Positions 17,191-25,583 are shown, numbered from the stretch's first letter. The stretch: DNA of 55,766 bases from Streptomyces antimicrobicus (GCF_020532625.1 NZ_JAJAUY010000028.1:1-55766), one strand, 5' to 3'. Notes: generated by a model not told the origin, from the letters alone. Made by a program: numbers and translations.

Positions 17191-17751
17191 ATGGGACACG
17201 GAGGAGACGTGGTGCAGGAGCTCGTCGCCGACCACGACGAGGTCAAGGACTACTTCCAGCAGCTCGCGAAGGCCACCGAGCCGGAGCGGCGCCGTGAGAT
17301 CGCCGACCAGCTCACCATCGAGCTCGTCCGCCATTCCGTGGCGGAAGAGCAGCACCTCTATCCGGCCGTCCGCGAGCACCTCGAAGACGGCGACCGCATC
17401 GCCGACAAGGAGATCGCCGACCACTCCGCGGCCGAGGAGGAGATGAAGCGCCTGGAGTCGCTGGACGCCGCCGGCGAGGAGTTCACCCAGTGCGTGGTCC
17501 GGCTCCGCGCCGAGGTCCTCGCCCACATCAAGGACGAGGAGGAGAACCTCTTCCCGGCGCTGCGGCGGAACTGCCCGCAGCAGACCCTGGACGAACTCGG
17601 CGAGTACATCCGGCGGGCCAAGGAACTGGCCCCGACCCGGCCCCACCCGTCCAGCCCCTCCAAGCCCCCGGCCAACAAGCTCCTCGCGCCGGGCCTCGGG
17701 CTGGTCGACCGCGCACGGGACTTCGTCAGTGGCCGGGGCAAGACCTCCTGA
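17191..17751 (+). CDS. Hemerythrin-domain protein
   Basis: 186 residues with AGGAGG about 10 bases upstream. A four-helix HHE domain has the iron ligands in ADHDEVKDYF (near residue 15), RHSVAEEQHLYPAV (near 50), DHSAAEEEMKRLE (near 80) and AHIKDEEENLFPAL (near 115). It should bind a di-iron centre and sense or carry oxygen or nitric oxide. The C-terminal 50 residues are Pro/Ser-rich. Its end overlaps the UdgX gene by 23 bases. A second hemerythrin gene lies 1 kb away. Confidence 0.88.
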   Translation: MGHGGDVVQELVADHDEVKDYFQQLAKATEPERRREIADQLTIELVRHSVAEEQHLYPAVREHLEDGDRIADKEIADHSAAEEEMKRLESLDAAGEEFTQCVVRLRAEVLAHIKDEEENLFPALRRNCPQQTLDELGEYIRRAKELAPTRPHPSSPSKPPANKLLAPGLGLVDRARDFVSGRGKTS

Positions 17752-18451
17752 GCGGGCGCCGGAGCGGGCGCCGGAGCAGGCGTACGACGCCGGTCCGTTC
17801 CTTCCGGCGCGCGGCGGGCTCGCCGCGCACCGGAAGGCGGCGGCCGGGTGCCGGGGCTGCCCGCTGTACGAGGGCACCACGGGCACGGTCTTCGGGGCCG
17901 GCGACGCCTCCGCCCGGCTGATGCTGGTCGGCGAACAGCCGGGAGACCAGGAGGACCGCAGGGGCGAGCCGTTCGTCGGACCGGCCGGCGGGCTGCTGCG
18001 CAGGGCGCTGGCCGAAGCGGGCCTGGACATGGACGAGGCCTACGTCACCAACGCCGTCAAGCACTTCAAGTACGTCCGGCCGGCCGGGGCCTCGGCCGTG
18101 TCCGGGTCCGCCGCTCCCGCGGGCGGCGGCAAGCGCCGCATCCACAAGCAGCCCAACCTGCGCGAGCTGTCGGCCTGCCGGCCGTGGCTGACCGCCGAGC
18201 TGCGGCTGGTGGACCCGGAGCTGGTGGTCGCCCTCGGCGCGACCGCCGGCAAGGCCCTGTGGGGCTCCGGCTTCCGGGTCGGCGAACGCCGGGGACTGCT
18301 GGTCCCCCTTCCCGACCTGGACGGCACGCCGCTGCACGGGCAGGGGCTCGCCACGATCCATCCCTCGGCCGTGCTGCGGGCCGAGGACCGCGAGGCGCTG
18401 TACCAAGGACTGGTGGAAGACCTGCGCACGGCCGCCCGGGCTCTGACCTGA
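17729..18451 (+). CDS. udgX: UdgX-type uracil-DNA glycosylase superfamily protein
   Basis: 240 residues from GTG 17729. Motif 1 is GEQPGDQED near residue 70, followed by FVGPAGGLL and VTNAVKHFKYV. The UdgX-specific R-loop KRRIHKQP places its His at residue 139; in mycobacterial UdgX the equivalent His forms a covalent bond to DNA at uracil. The C-terminal motif is IHPSAVLRA. A 15-residue Ala/Gly/Ser-rich insert lies between FKYV and KRRIH. The protein should bind uracil in DNA tightly and irreversibly. The gene overlaps the hemerythrin gene by 23 bases, so it is expressed with it. Confidence 0.9.
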   Translation: MAGARPPERAPERAPEQAYDAGPFLPARGGLAAHRKAAAGCRGCPLYEGTTGTVFGAGDASARLMLVGEQPGDQEDRRGEPFVGPAGGLLRRALAEAGLDMDEAYVTNAVKHFKYVRPAGASAVSGSAAPAGGGKRRIHKQPNLRELSACRPWLTAELRLVDPELVVALGATAGKALWGSGFRVGERRGLLVPLPDLDGTPLHGQGLATIHPSAVLRAEDREALYQGLVEDLRTAARALT

Positions 18452-18548
18452 CCTGACGGGCCGGGGCCGTGGGCCGTGGGGGGAGGGGAGGGGCGGGGGG
18501 CAGGCGCAGAGGAGCCGTCCGCTCACACGCCGAAGGCGAGGGCTCGGC

Positions 18549-19082
18549 TCACGCCGCCAGGGCGTCCGCCACCCTGCGCAGGAGGGGCTGGCGCGGGCGG
18601 GCCGGGGCCTTCTCGCGGACCTCGGCCATCCGGGAGCCGATGGCCTGCAATTCCTTGCGGCCCAGCGACTCCCGCACCCGCGGGAACCACTGCTGCTCCT
18701 CGGACTGCATGTGCCGCTCCACGGCGTCCGCCATCACCCGTGCCTTGGCGTCGAAGGACTCGTCCTCGGGCTTCATGCCGGCCAGCTCAGCGGCCAGTAC
18801 GTCCGCCACGTGGTGCTCCTCGTGGAACTCCAGGACCAGGGAGTCCGTCTCCGGTACGAGCCTGCGCACCAGGGGGTACACGACTTCTTCCTCGACGTAG
18901 GTGTGGACGGTCAGCTCGTGGAGCAGTTCGTCCATGACCTCGCCGCGGCCGCCGGTGTCCGCGGCCGTTCCTTCCCCGGCCCGCCCGGTGCCCGGCCCGC
19001 CGCCCGCGGCCCGGTACGCGCGGATCAGCTTGCGGATCCGCCGGTGGTCCTCCCGCAGCATCACGATCGCGTCGGTGGACAT
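18549..19082 (-). CDS. Hemerythrin-domain protein, second copy
   Basis: 177 residues with an HHE-type four-helix bundle. Candidate iron ligands lie in MLREDHRRIRKLI (near residue 12), HTYVEEEVVYPLV (near 60), FHEEHHVADVL (near 88) and ERHMQSEEQQWFPRV (near 125). A Gly/Thr-rich loop at residues 27-46 separates the first two helices. It converges with udgX and is not closely similar to the hemerythrin at 17191 outside the ligand positions. Likely an oxygen, NO or redox sensor. Confidence 0.87.
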   Translation of the reverse strand: MSTDAIVMLREDHRRIRKLIRAYRAAGGGPGTGRAGEGTAADTGGRGEVMDELLHELTVHTYVEEEVVYPLVRRLVPETDSLVLEFHEEHHVADVLAAELAGMKPEDESFDAKARVMADAVERHMQSEEQQWFPRVRESLGRKELQAIGSRMAEVREKAPARPRQPLLRRVADALAA

Positions 19083-19176
19083 GGCCGCCTCCTCGGGGCG
19101 TGGCCGGACTGTCGGGTGGCGCCTTCCCGCGGGACCGCCCCGGCATGCCGCCGGAGGCGGTTCCGCCGCGCCGGTG

Positions 19177-19422
19177 TCAGCGGTCGTCGCGCAGGTCGTC
19201 CAGGTCCTCCTCGCCCAGGTCGCGCATCACGTCGCGCATCGTCGCGTCCTCGCGGCCGCGCTCGTGCGTAATCTCCTCGGGCGTACGCGGCCGGCCGCCC
19301 GTGCGCAGCTGGTCCGGCTCCGGCGAGCGTCCCCGGATCTGCTCCTCGCGGCCCTTGCCCGGCGACTGCCGCTTCTCGCTCATGCCGCCGCTCTGTTCCC
19401 GCTGCTCCTTGTCGCCCCGCAT
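19177..19422 (-). CDS. Small charged hypothetical protein
   Basis: 81 residues, almost all charged or polar, with no membrane segment (MRGDKEQREQSGGMSEKRQ, then TPEEITHERGRED and MRDVMRDLGEEDLDDL at the end). GGAG lies about 10 bases upstream of the ATG; an internal Met at residue 14 is an alternative start. It probably is largely disordered. No function can be assigned. It lies between a hemerythrin gene and Ku. Confidence 0.6.
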   Translation of the reverse strand: MRGDKEQREQSGGMSEKRQSPGKGREEQIRGRSPEPDQLRTGGRPRTPEEITHERGREDATMRDVMRDLGEEDLDDLRDDR

Positions 19423-19584
19423 GACGGTTCACGCTCCTTGCTGCGCCCCCGTGACGTCACCCCGTGCTGATACGCGGCGGCTAACCCTCCTGGCGCGGCG
19501 TAAACCCGCCTCGGACCACGGTTTTCCCCCGTGCCGCCGGGCAGACGCCCCGGCAGCGGCGACACGGCGGAGGCGGTGAGCAGC

Positions 19585-20595
19585 ATGGCCCGACCGGTAT
19601 GGACGGGGGTCCTCACCTTCGGGCTGGTGAGCGTCCCGATCGGCGTGTACACGGCGACCGACAGCCACACCCCGCACTTCCACCAGCTGCAGCGCGGCAC
19701 CGCCGACCGCATCCGCAACCGCCGGGTGAACGAGCGCACCGGCAAGGAGGTCGATGCCGACGACATCGTGAAGGGCTACGACGTGGGGGAGGAGTACGTC
19801 GTGGTCGAGCCGGCCGAGCTGGAGGAGATCGCGCCCGGGCGCTCCAAGGCGCTGGAGATCCGGGGCTTCGTCGACCTGGACGAGATCGACCCGATCTTCT
19901 TCGACCGGACGTACTACGTCGGCCCGCGGGGCAAGGAGTACGCCACCGTGTACGCCCTGCTCGAACGCGCCCTCGACAAGACGCACCGGGCCGGTGTCGC
20001 CACCTTCGTCATGCGCGGCCGCGAGTACCTGGTCGCCCTGAAGTCCGAGGACGGCGTCCTGACCCTGCACACGCTGCACTGGGCCGACGAGATCCGCGAC
20101 CCGCGCGAGGAGATCCCGGACCTGCCCTCGTCCCGTACGAAGACGGGGGCGAAGGAACTGAAGATGGCGGAACAGGTCGTGTCGGCCCTCGGCATGGCGT
20201 GGGATCCCGAGGAGTTCCACGACACGTACCAGGAGAAGGTCGCCGCCCTGATCAAGGCCAAGCAGGCGGGCGAGACGGTGGACAAGGCCGAACCGCCGGC
20301 GGAGGCCACCAACGTGGTCGACCTGACCGAGGCTCTGCGCGCGAGCGTGGAACGGGCCCGCGGCGAGCGGAAGCGCACGGGCGCCGGCTCCCGCGCGAAG
20401 TCCGGCGCGAGGTCCGGCGCGAGGTCCCGCGCGAAGTCCGGCGCGAAGTCCGGAACGAGGTCCGGCGCGAAGCCCGAGGCGAAGTCCGGAACGAAGACGG
20501 CGGGGCGGAGCCGCACCCGGGCGGGCAAGGGCACGAAGAGCCGCACGGAGCCGGGGGCGAAGAAGCGCACGTCCACGTCCGGCAAGGCCGCCTGA
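19585..20595 (+). CDS. ku: Ku DNA end-binding protein
   Basis: 336 residues from MARPVWTGVLTFGLVSVPIG, the standard opening of bacterial Ku, which bridges double-strand breaks in non-homologous end joining with LigD. The core runs to about residue 250 (VKGYDVGEEYVVVEP, GLEIRGFVDL-like EIRGFVDLDEID, VMRGREYLVAL, LHWADEIRDP). The last 85 residues are a Lys/Arg/Ser/Gly-rich tail with repeated SGA(K/R) units, as in Ku proteins whose basic tail helps threading and DNA binding. GGAGG precedes the start. No LigD gene is present in the window. Confidence 0.95.
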   Translation: MARPVWTGVLTFGLVSVPIGVYTATDSHTPHFHQLQRGTADRIRNRRVNERTGKEVDADDIVKGYDVGEEYVVVEPAELEEIAPGRSKALEIRGFVDLDEIDPIFFDRTYYVGPRGKEYATVYALLERALDKTHRAGVATFVMRGREYLVALKSEDGVLTLHTLHWADEIRDPREEIPDLPSSRTKTGAKELKMAEQVVSALGMAWDPEEFHDTYQEKVAALIKAKQAGETVDKAEPPAEATNVVDLTEALRASVERARGERKRTGAGSRAKSGARSGARSRAKSGAKSGTRSGAKPEAKSGTKTAGRSRTRAGKGTKSRTEPGAKKRTSTSGKAA

Positions 20596-20645
20596 GCCGG
20601 GGCGGGCGCGCGGCCGCCCTCCGCCACGCCGGGAGTGCGGCCGGC

Positions 20646-21182
20646 TCAGGGCGCGGCGGGCGGCTGCCGCTCCGCCAGCTGCTCCTGGGCCCACTCGGCC
20701 CAGGCCCGCTGCGTGGCGCTCGCGCGCAGGCCCCACTCCATGGCGATCCGGCCGTAGACGGACAGCGGGTCGTCCCCCTGGGCCACGGTCCTGCCGAGCT
20801 CGACGAGCCGCTCGTGCCGTTCCGCGGCGAGTTCGGCCTGGCGGCGCAGGTAGGCCAGGGCTTCGTCGCGTTCGAGCCGGTCGAGGAAGAACACGCGCAG
20901 GAGCATGTCGCTGCGGCGCACCTGGGTGGGCTCGACCTCGGTCAGCCAGTGGTGCAGCTCGTCGCGCCCGGCGTCCGTGATCGCGTATTCCTTGCGCCCG
21001 CGGGGCCCCTCGGCGGCGACGGCCACCAGGCCGCCCTTCTCCAGCTTGCCCAGCTCCCCGTAGAGCTGGCTCTGCGTGGCGGGCCAGACGTTGGCGAGCG
21101 ACAGGTCGAAGGTGCGCAGCAGGTCGTAGCCGCTGGCCGGTCCACCGGCGAGCAGGCCGAGCACGGCGTGGCGAAGGCTCAT
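20646..21182 (-). CDS. PadR-family transcriptional regulator
   Basis: 178 residues. The winged helix reads MSLRHAVLGLLAGGPASGYD, LANVWPATQSQLYGELGKLE, then GRKEYAITDAGRDELHHWL, all diagnostic of PadR. The C-terminal half is a helical dimerisation domain (PadR type 2). It diverges from a membrane-protein gene, with a 65-bp shared promoter region. Sequence elements in that region recur upstream of the DrrAB-type exporter at 8955, so it may repress both. Confidence 0.92.
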   Translation of the reverse strand: MSLRHAVLGLLAGGPASGYDLLRTFDLSLANVWPATQSQLYGELGKLEKGGLVAVAAEGPRGRKEYAITDAGRDELHHWLTEVEPTQVRRSDMLLRVFFLDRLERDEALAYLRRQAELAAERHERLVELGRTVAQGDDPLSVYGRIAMEWGLRASATQRAWAEWAQEQLAERQPPAAP

Positions 21183-21190
21183 GCTCTCAC

Positions 21191-21240
21191 ATTACATCTT
21201 TGACAGGTCAGCACAGGACCCTCTAGTTTCGACATGTCAC
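21191..21240 (+). promoter_or_regulatory. Divergent promoter region with candidate PadR sites
   Basis: TTGACA at 21200-21205 and TAGTTT at 21224-21229 are separated by 18 bp and would drive the membrane-protein gene. ATTACATCT (21191-21199) and ATGTCAC (21234-21240) flank this promoter and match strings upstream of the ABC exporter. The assignment is by eye. Confidence 0.45.
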
Positions 21241-21247
21241 TCATGGA

Positions 21248-21865
21248 ATGTCGTCCCGAGAGGGTGTTCTCGTGCTCGGTCACCTCCGCTCGTTCCTGCC
21301 CTGGATCGCCTTCGCGGTCCTCAGTACCAACGGCCAGTACCGGTACGGCGCCCTCGCCGGCTTCCTGCTGGCGGTCGGCCTCGTGGTGGTGGACCGCCGC
21401 GCCGGACGCCCGTGGGACGCGCAGATCATCGAGCTCAGCTCCGCCGTCTTCTTCGGCGCCCTCGCGGTGGCGGCCTTCGCCGTGCGGCCTGCGCCCCTCG
21501 GCGACTACGGGCCGGCCGCCTCGGTGGGGTGGCTCGCCCTCACCGCGTGGGGATCGCTCGCGATACGGCGGCCGTTCACGCTCGGCATCGCCCGGACCAT
21601 GGCGCCGCCGGAGGCGCACGGCACCCCGCTGTTCCTCCGCGCCAACGCCGTCGTCACGGGCGTCTGGGCCGCGGCCTTCACCGTCAACGCGGCCGTGCTG
21701 GCCCTCCTGCTGCACCTCGCCCCGCACGCCACGGCCGCCCTGGTCGTCGTGAAGGTCTGCGGCTTCGCGGTGCCGGCCCTCGTCACCGCCCGCTACGCGC
21801 GGTCCACGGCACGCCGAGCCGAATCGGCGCTGCCGACGCGACCGCCGCAACGAGCGCGGGCGTAA
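21248..21865 (+). CDS. Multi-pass membrane protein of unknown function
   Basis: 205 residues with about five hydrophobic segments (LPWIAFAVLSTNGQYRYGAL, GFLLAVGLVVV, LSSAVFFGALAVAAFAV, WAAAFTVNAAVLALLLHL, ALVVVKVCGFAVPALV). I do not recognise the family. ATG 21248 is used here; GTG 21272, with GAGAGG eight bases upstream, is a good alternative. It diverges from the PadR regulator, so it is that regulator's likely direct target. Confidence 0.75.
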   Translation: MSSREGVLVLGHLRSFLPWIAFAVLSTNGQYRYGALAGFLLAVGLVVVDRRAGRPWDAQIIELSSAVFFGALAVAAFAVRPAPLGDYGPAASVGWLALTAWGSLAIRRPFTLGIARTMAPPEAHGTPLFLRANAVVTGVWAAAFTVNAAVLALLLHLAPHATAALVVVKVCGFAVPALVTARYARSTARRAESALPTRPPQRARA

Positions 21866-22004
21866 CCCGTCCCCGCCGCCCCGCCGAAGCCCCCGCCGCC
21901 GCCGTCCGGTGGGCCCGGTCGGCCGTTTACCCTGCCCGGCCAGGGGCAGGCGCGCCGCGAGGAAGCCGAAGCGAACGGGAGACTCGGAGAGGAAGGCAGC
22001 AGAG

Positions 22005-22424
22005 ATGTCCCAGAAGATCCGCGAGATCATGACCGAGCGGCTGGTCACCACCGCCGACCAGATGCCGGTGGCCGAGGCGGCGCGCCGCATGCGTGACGAG
22101 GACATCGGCGACGTCCTCGTCGTCGACGACGGCCACGTCAAGGGCGTCGTCACCGACCGGGACCTCGTCGTACGCGTCCTGGCGGAGGGCAAGGAGCCCG
22201 AGACGACGACCGTCGGCGAGGTGTGCAGCGGAGACGTCGTCACCGTCGCGCCGGACGACGACGTCAGCAAGGCCGTCGAGTTGATGCGCTCGCACGCGCT
22301 GCGCCGCCTGCCGGTCACCGAGAACGACCGCCTGGTGGGCATCGTCTCCCTGGGCGACCTGGCCGTGGAACGCGACGAGCAGTCCGCCCTGGCGGACATC
22401 AGCCGCGCGCAGCCCAACACCTGA
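22005..22424 (+). CDS. CBS-domain protein
   Basis: 139 residues from MSQKIREIMTERLVTTADQM, with GGAAGG about 9 bases upstream. Two CBS motifs make one Bateman module: residues 8-62 (VVDDGHVKGVVTDRDLVVRV) and 73-125 (LPVTENDRLVGIVSLGDLAV). Bateman modules bind adenosine nucleotides such as AMP or ATP and usually regulate a partner; this protein has no other domain. It stands alone and ends in a strong hairpin. Confidence 0.92.
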   Translation: MSQKIREIMTERLVTTADQMPVAEAARRMRDEDIGDVLVVDDGHVKGVVTDRDLVVRVLAEGKEPETTTVGEVCSGDVVTVAPDDDVSKAVELMRSHALRRLPVTENDRLVGIVSLGDLAVERDEQSALADISRAQPNT

Positions 22425-22463
22425 GGAATCCACCGGCGCCCGACGCGGGGGCGTCCGGCACGG

Positions 22464-22499
22464 AACCGCACCCTCGGCCGAGTGGCCGAGGGTGTGGTT
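22464..22499 (+). terminator. Terminator after the CBS gene
   Basis: CACCCTCGGCC / GGCCGAGGGTG forms an 11-bp stem with loop GAGT, extended by AACC/GGTT at the base (22464-22499). Confidence 0.75.
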
Positions 22500-22909
22500 C
22501 TGTGCGGGCCGGGCGCGCACGGTGCGGATCGGGCGTCCCGCCCGCGTGCGCGTGCTCCGAACTCCCGGCGGTCACCCCGTCCGCGGTGCCGGAAGCGGGG
22601 CCGGATCGACCGGATCCGGTCAAGCTGAGTGGCCGTTCGGTGAACCGCGCGCGGCCGACAGCAGGTCAGAGGGTGCGGCCCGGCACGTCGTCGGCGGTGA
22701 TCACGGTCGGTCCGCGGTCGGCTACGGAGCGCCGCAGGGGGTGTGAGCTGCGGGGATGGTCGCTCACCCCTCCGACTATCGAACACAGTGTCCGTAAATC
22801 GGCGATCGATGTGCGGTCGGTCTGCGTATCCGGCAAAGTCGCTGGCGTCAGGGCGCGAGATCGTAAGCGCCAGAAACGTTCAACCTTCGAATCGAAAGCG
22901 AGTGTTGTC
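22500..22909. other. Non-coding stretch upstream of the inhibitor gene
   Basis: I see no supportable gene here. The part after 22740 is less GC-rich than its surroundings and probably carries the promoter and leader of the subtilisin-inhibitor gene. Confidence 0.5.
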
Positions 22910-23347
22910 GTGCGTCACCGTCGCGTTGCCTCCGTCTCCGCTGCCGCCCTGCTCTGCCTGGCCGGCGCCGCCACCGCCACCGGAGTGGCCGAGGCCCGGC
23001 CCACGAGCCTCTACGCCCCCTCCGCGCTGGTCCTGACCGTGGCCCAGGGTGACAACGCCGCCGCGAGCACCGTCGTGCGGGCGGTCACGCTCAGCTGTGC
23101 GCCCTCGGCCCAGGGCACGCACCCCGACCCCGCTGCCGCGTGCGCGTCGCTGAAGTCCACCGGCGGCACCTTCGACCGCCTGCTCGCCGCACCGGACCCG
23201 AACCGCGCGTGTCCCATGCTCTACGCCCCCGTCACGGTGACCATGGACGGCGTGTGGCAGGGCAGCCGCGTCTCGTGGAAGCACACCTTCGCCAACTCCT
23301 GCACCATGGCGGCCACCGTGAACGGCAACGCCGCCCTCTCCTTCTGA
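22910..23347 (+). CDS. Secreted subtilisin inhibitor-like protein (SSI family)
   Basis: 145 residues from GTG 22910. A signal peptide (RHRR then AAALLCLAGAATATGVAEA) is followed by the mature inhibitor starting near PTSLYAPSALVLTV. The SSI signature is clear: LSCAPSAQGTHPDPAAACA, the reactive loop ACPMLYAPVTVTMDGVW with P1-P1' at Met103-Leu104, then a second disulfide region ending in F-A-N-S-C-T-M. Four Cys form the two conserved disulfides. It inhibits secreted subtilisin-type serine proteases and in Streptomyces can control developmental protease cascades. Met at P1 suggests subtilisin rather than trypsin as target. Confidence 0.93.
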   Translation: MRHRRVASVSAAALLCLAGAATATGVAEARPTSLYAPSALVLTVAQGDNAAASTVVRAVTLSCAPSAQGTHPDPAAACASLKSTGGTFDRLLAAPDPNRACPMLYAPVTVTMDGVWQGSRVSWKHTFANSCTMAATVNGNAALSF

Positions 23348-23518
23348 GCCGCCGCGCACCGGCTCACGGCGCCGTCGTGGCGCCCGTACGGCATCGGCCC
23401 GCGTCGCCACCCCGGCGGCGCGGGCCTTGATCGTTTCTTTGCATACCGGCCGGTTGTACCCGGCGGTAACACGGCCGCATCCTGACGGTTCGCCGCCCGC
23501 GCACCTTCAGGAGCCGCC

Positions 23519-24415
23519 GTGTCCCCCTCTCGTTCCGCCGTCTTAGCCGCCGCGACCGCCCTCGCGGCCTGCCTCGCCTCCGTCCCGCCCGCGGCGGCCG
23601 CCACGGCCCCGGCCGCCACCGCCCCCACCGCGTACGCGGAGTACGTCGCCCTCGGGGACTCGTACGCCGCCGGGGCCGGCATCCCGCGGCAGTCGGCCGG
23701 GCTGTGCCTGCGGTCGGACCGCAACTACCCGAGCGTGGTCGCCGCCCGGCTGCGGCCCGCCGTCGTACGGGACGTGAGCTGCGGCGCCGCCAAGCTCGAC
23801 CATCTGACGAAACCTCAGCGCTACCCCGTGATCGGGGAGGTGAACGCCGCTCAGCTCGACGCGCTGACCCCGCAGACCCGGCTCGTCACGATGACCCTCG
23901 GAGGCAACGACCTGGGCGAGGGCCTGCTCGGCATGGGTGAGATCGTCGTCAAGTGCGTGGCGCTCGCCGCCGTCAGCCCCCTCGGCGCGCCGTGCCGCCA
24001 CTCCTACGGCGACTCGCTCACCGCCCGCATCGAGGCCACCGGGCCACGGCTGGCCGCCGCCCTCCAGGAGATCCGCCGGCGCTCTCCCCGGGCGAAGGTG
24101 GTGGTCACCGGATACCCCTCGATCCTGCCCGACAACGAGTGGGACTGCCTCTTCCGGCAGCCGGTCACCGTCTCCGACGCCGCCTACCTGCGCGACGTGA
24201 TCGCCCGGCTCAACGCGGAGATCGCCGCACGGGCCCGGGCCGACGGGGCGACGTACGCGGACGTCCACGCGGCCACCCGCGGCCACGACATCTGCCAGAG
24301 CCCGTCGCAGCGCTGGATCGAGGGCATCCTGCCGCACGAGCCGGCCATGTCGGTCCACCCCAACGCCCGCGGCGAGGAGGTCATGGCAGAGGCGGTCCTG
24401 AAGGCCGTGCGCTGA
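23519..24415 (+). CDS. Secreted SGNH/GDSL esterase-lipase with a TTA codon
   Basis: 298 residues from GTG 23519. A signal peptide ends near AAAATA. SGNH blocks: GDSYAAGAG (nucleophile Ser48), the block II Gly in VSCGAAKL, GGND (block III) and SVHPNARG (catalytic His280). Six Cys after the signal suggest three disulfides, as in Streptomyces extracellular lipases. It should hydrolyse lipid or ester bonds outside the cell. Codon 9 is TTA (23543-23545), which needs the bldA tRNA, so the protein may be made only late in development. Its 3' end overlaps the convergent gene by 35 bp. Confidence 0.9.
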   Translation: MSPSRSAVLAAATALAACLASVPPAAAATAPAATAPTAYAEYVALGDSYAAGAGIPRQSAGLCLRSDRNYPSVVAARLRPAVVRDVSCGAAKLDHLTKPQRYPVIGEVNAAQLDALTPQTRLVTMTLGGNDLGEGLLGMGEIVVKCVALAAVSPLGAPCRHSYGDSLTARIEATGPRLAAALQEIRRRSPRAKVVVTGYPSILPDNEWDCLFRQPVTVSDAAYLRDVIARLNAEIAARARADGATYADVHAATRGHDICQSPSQRWIEGILPHEPAMSVHPNARGEEVMAEAVLKAVR

Positions 24416-24899
24416 CCGGCGGCCCCGGGGGCGCCGTGCCGACCGGCGGTGCCGAGGGCCCCGCGCCGAGCGTGCCGGCCCGGCCCGCGGGCCGGCAGAC
24501 CGGCCGTTCGTGGTGGGTCAGGCGGTAGCGGAACGCCTCGCGGGCGAGGATCTCGCCGTCGCCGTCCATGAACGTGCCGGTCACCGTGTACGTACCGTGG
24601 GAGTGCCTGCCGGCCGGGAGCTTCTCGGGCGGCAGCACCACCTCGTACGGTCCGCCGGCGCGGAAGCTGCCCAGCGACGTCGAGACGGCGGGGAACGAGC
24701 AGCCGTCGACCTCGCGGGAGTCCACGTAGCACAGGCCGTCCACGTCCGCGGCCAGCCGGAAGGTGAGGCTCACGGTGAACAGGGCCCCTTCCGGCAGTGC
24801 GAAGGGGGCGCCGGGCAGGTCGTCCAGAGGCACCGCGACCCGGCCGAAGCTTTCCGACTCCAGGTGCACGTCGAGCAGCTCGAACCGCGCGTCCGTCAT
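24381..24899 (-). CDS. RhoGDI-like immunoglobulin-fold protein
   Basis: 172 residues. Residues 38-130 follow the pattern of eukaryotic Rho GDP-dissociation inhibitors: FTVSLTFRLAADVDGLCYVD, then a pseudo-repeat SLGSFRAGGPYEVVLPP, EKLPAGRHSHGTYTVTG, F-x-D-x-DGEIL and a final FRYRLTH strand. In RhoGDI these are the GLKY, MVGSY, EEAPKGMLARGSY and DDD-containing segments that form the isoprenyl-binding beta sandwich. The N-terminal regulatory arm of RhoGDI is shortened and the last 40 residues are a Pro/Gly/Ala tail. Isoprenyl or lipid binding is inference. It overlaps the esterase gene end by 35 bp on the opposite strand. Confidence 0.68.
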   Translation of the reverse strand: MTDARFELLDVHLESESFGRVAVPLDDLPGAPFALPEGALFTVSLTFRLAADVDGLCYVDSREVDGCSFPAVSTSLGSFRAGGPYEVVLPPEKLPAGRHSHGTYTVTGTFMDGDGEILAREAFRYRLTHHERPVCRPAGRAGTLGAGPSAPPVGTAPPGPPVSARPSGPPLP

Positions 24900-25022
24900 G
24901 TCACACGCCTACCCCGACGGGGACATCCCGATACCTGGAGTTTGTCACGGTTTGGTGTGAATGGTCCAGGGCAGGTGCCGAAGAGGAGGTGGCACGGCAC
25001 CGTACGAGAGGAGTGAGCGGCC

Positions 25023-25583
25023 ATGCGCGTGGCGTTCCTGATGGCGCCGGAAGGCGTCGAACAGGTGGAACTGGAGCAGCCCTGGAAGGCCGTCCTGGAC
25101 GCGGGCTGGGAGCCGCGGCTGGTCTCCACGGAACCGGGCCGGATCCAGGCCTTCCACCACTTGGACCGCGGGGACACCTTCGCCGTGGACGACGTGGTCT
25201 CCGACACCCCGGCCGAGGATTTCGGGGCGCTGGTGCTGCCCGGCGGCGTCGCCAACCCCGACGCGCTGCGCACGGAGCCGCGGGCCGTGGCCTTCGCCCG
25301 GCACTTCTTCGGCATGGACCGGCCGGTCGCGGCCATCTGCCATGCGCCCTGGACCCTGGTCGAGGCCGACGTGGTGCGCGGCCGCACCCTGACGTCGTGG
25401 CCGAGCCTCGCCACCGACATCCGCAACGCCGGCGGCACCTGGGTCGACGAAGCGGTACAGGTGTGCCGGGCGGGCCCGGGGCCGCTGATCACCAGCCGGA
25501 AGCCGGCCGACCTCGACGCGTTCTGCGGAGCGCTGCTGGAGGAGTTCGACCGGCAGATGCACGCCGCGGCCCACCACGCCTGA
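25023..25583 (+). CDS. DJ-1/PfpI-family protein
   Basis: 186 residues with GAGAGGAG about 10 bases upstream. The fold is shown by MRVAFLMAPEGVEQVEL, ALVLPGGVANPDALR and the nucleophile elbow AAICHAPWTLVEADVVRG with Cys at residue 106, then TLTSWPSLATDIRNAGGTWVDE. This matches PfpI-like general stress proteins, which include protease- and deglycase-annotated members. The acid residue and the His after Cys are present. Precise activity unknown; likely stress protection. Confidence 0.9.
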   Translation: MRVAFLMAPEGVEQVELEQPWKAVLDAGWEPRLVSTEPGRIQAFHHLDRGDTFAVDDVVSDTPAEDFGALVLPGGVANPDALRTEPRAVAFARHFFGMDRPVAAICHAPWTLVEADVVRGRTLTSWPSLATDIRNAGGTWVDEAVQVCRAGPGPLITSRKPADLDAFCGALLEEFDRQMHAAAHHA

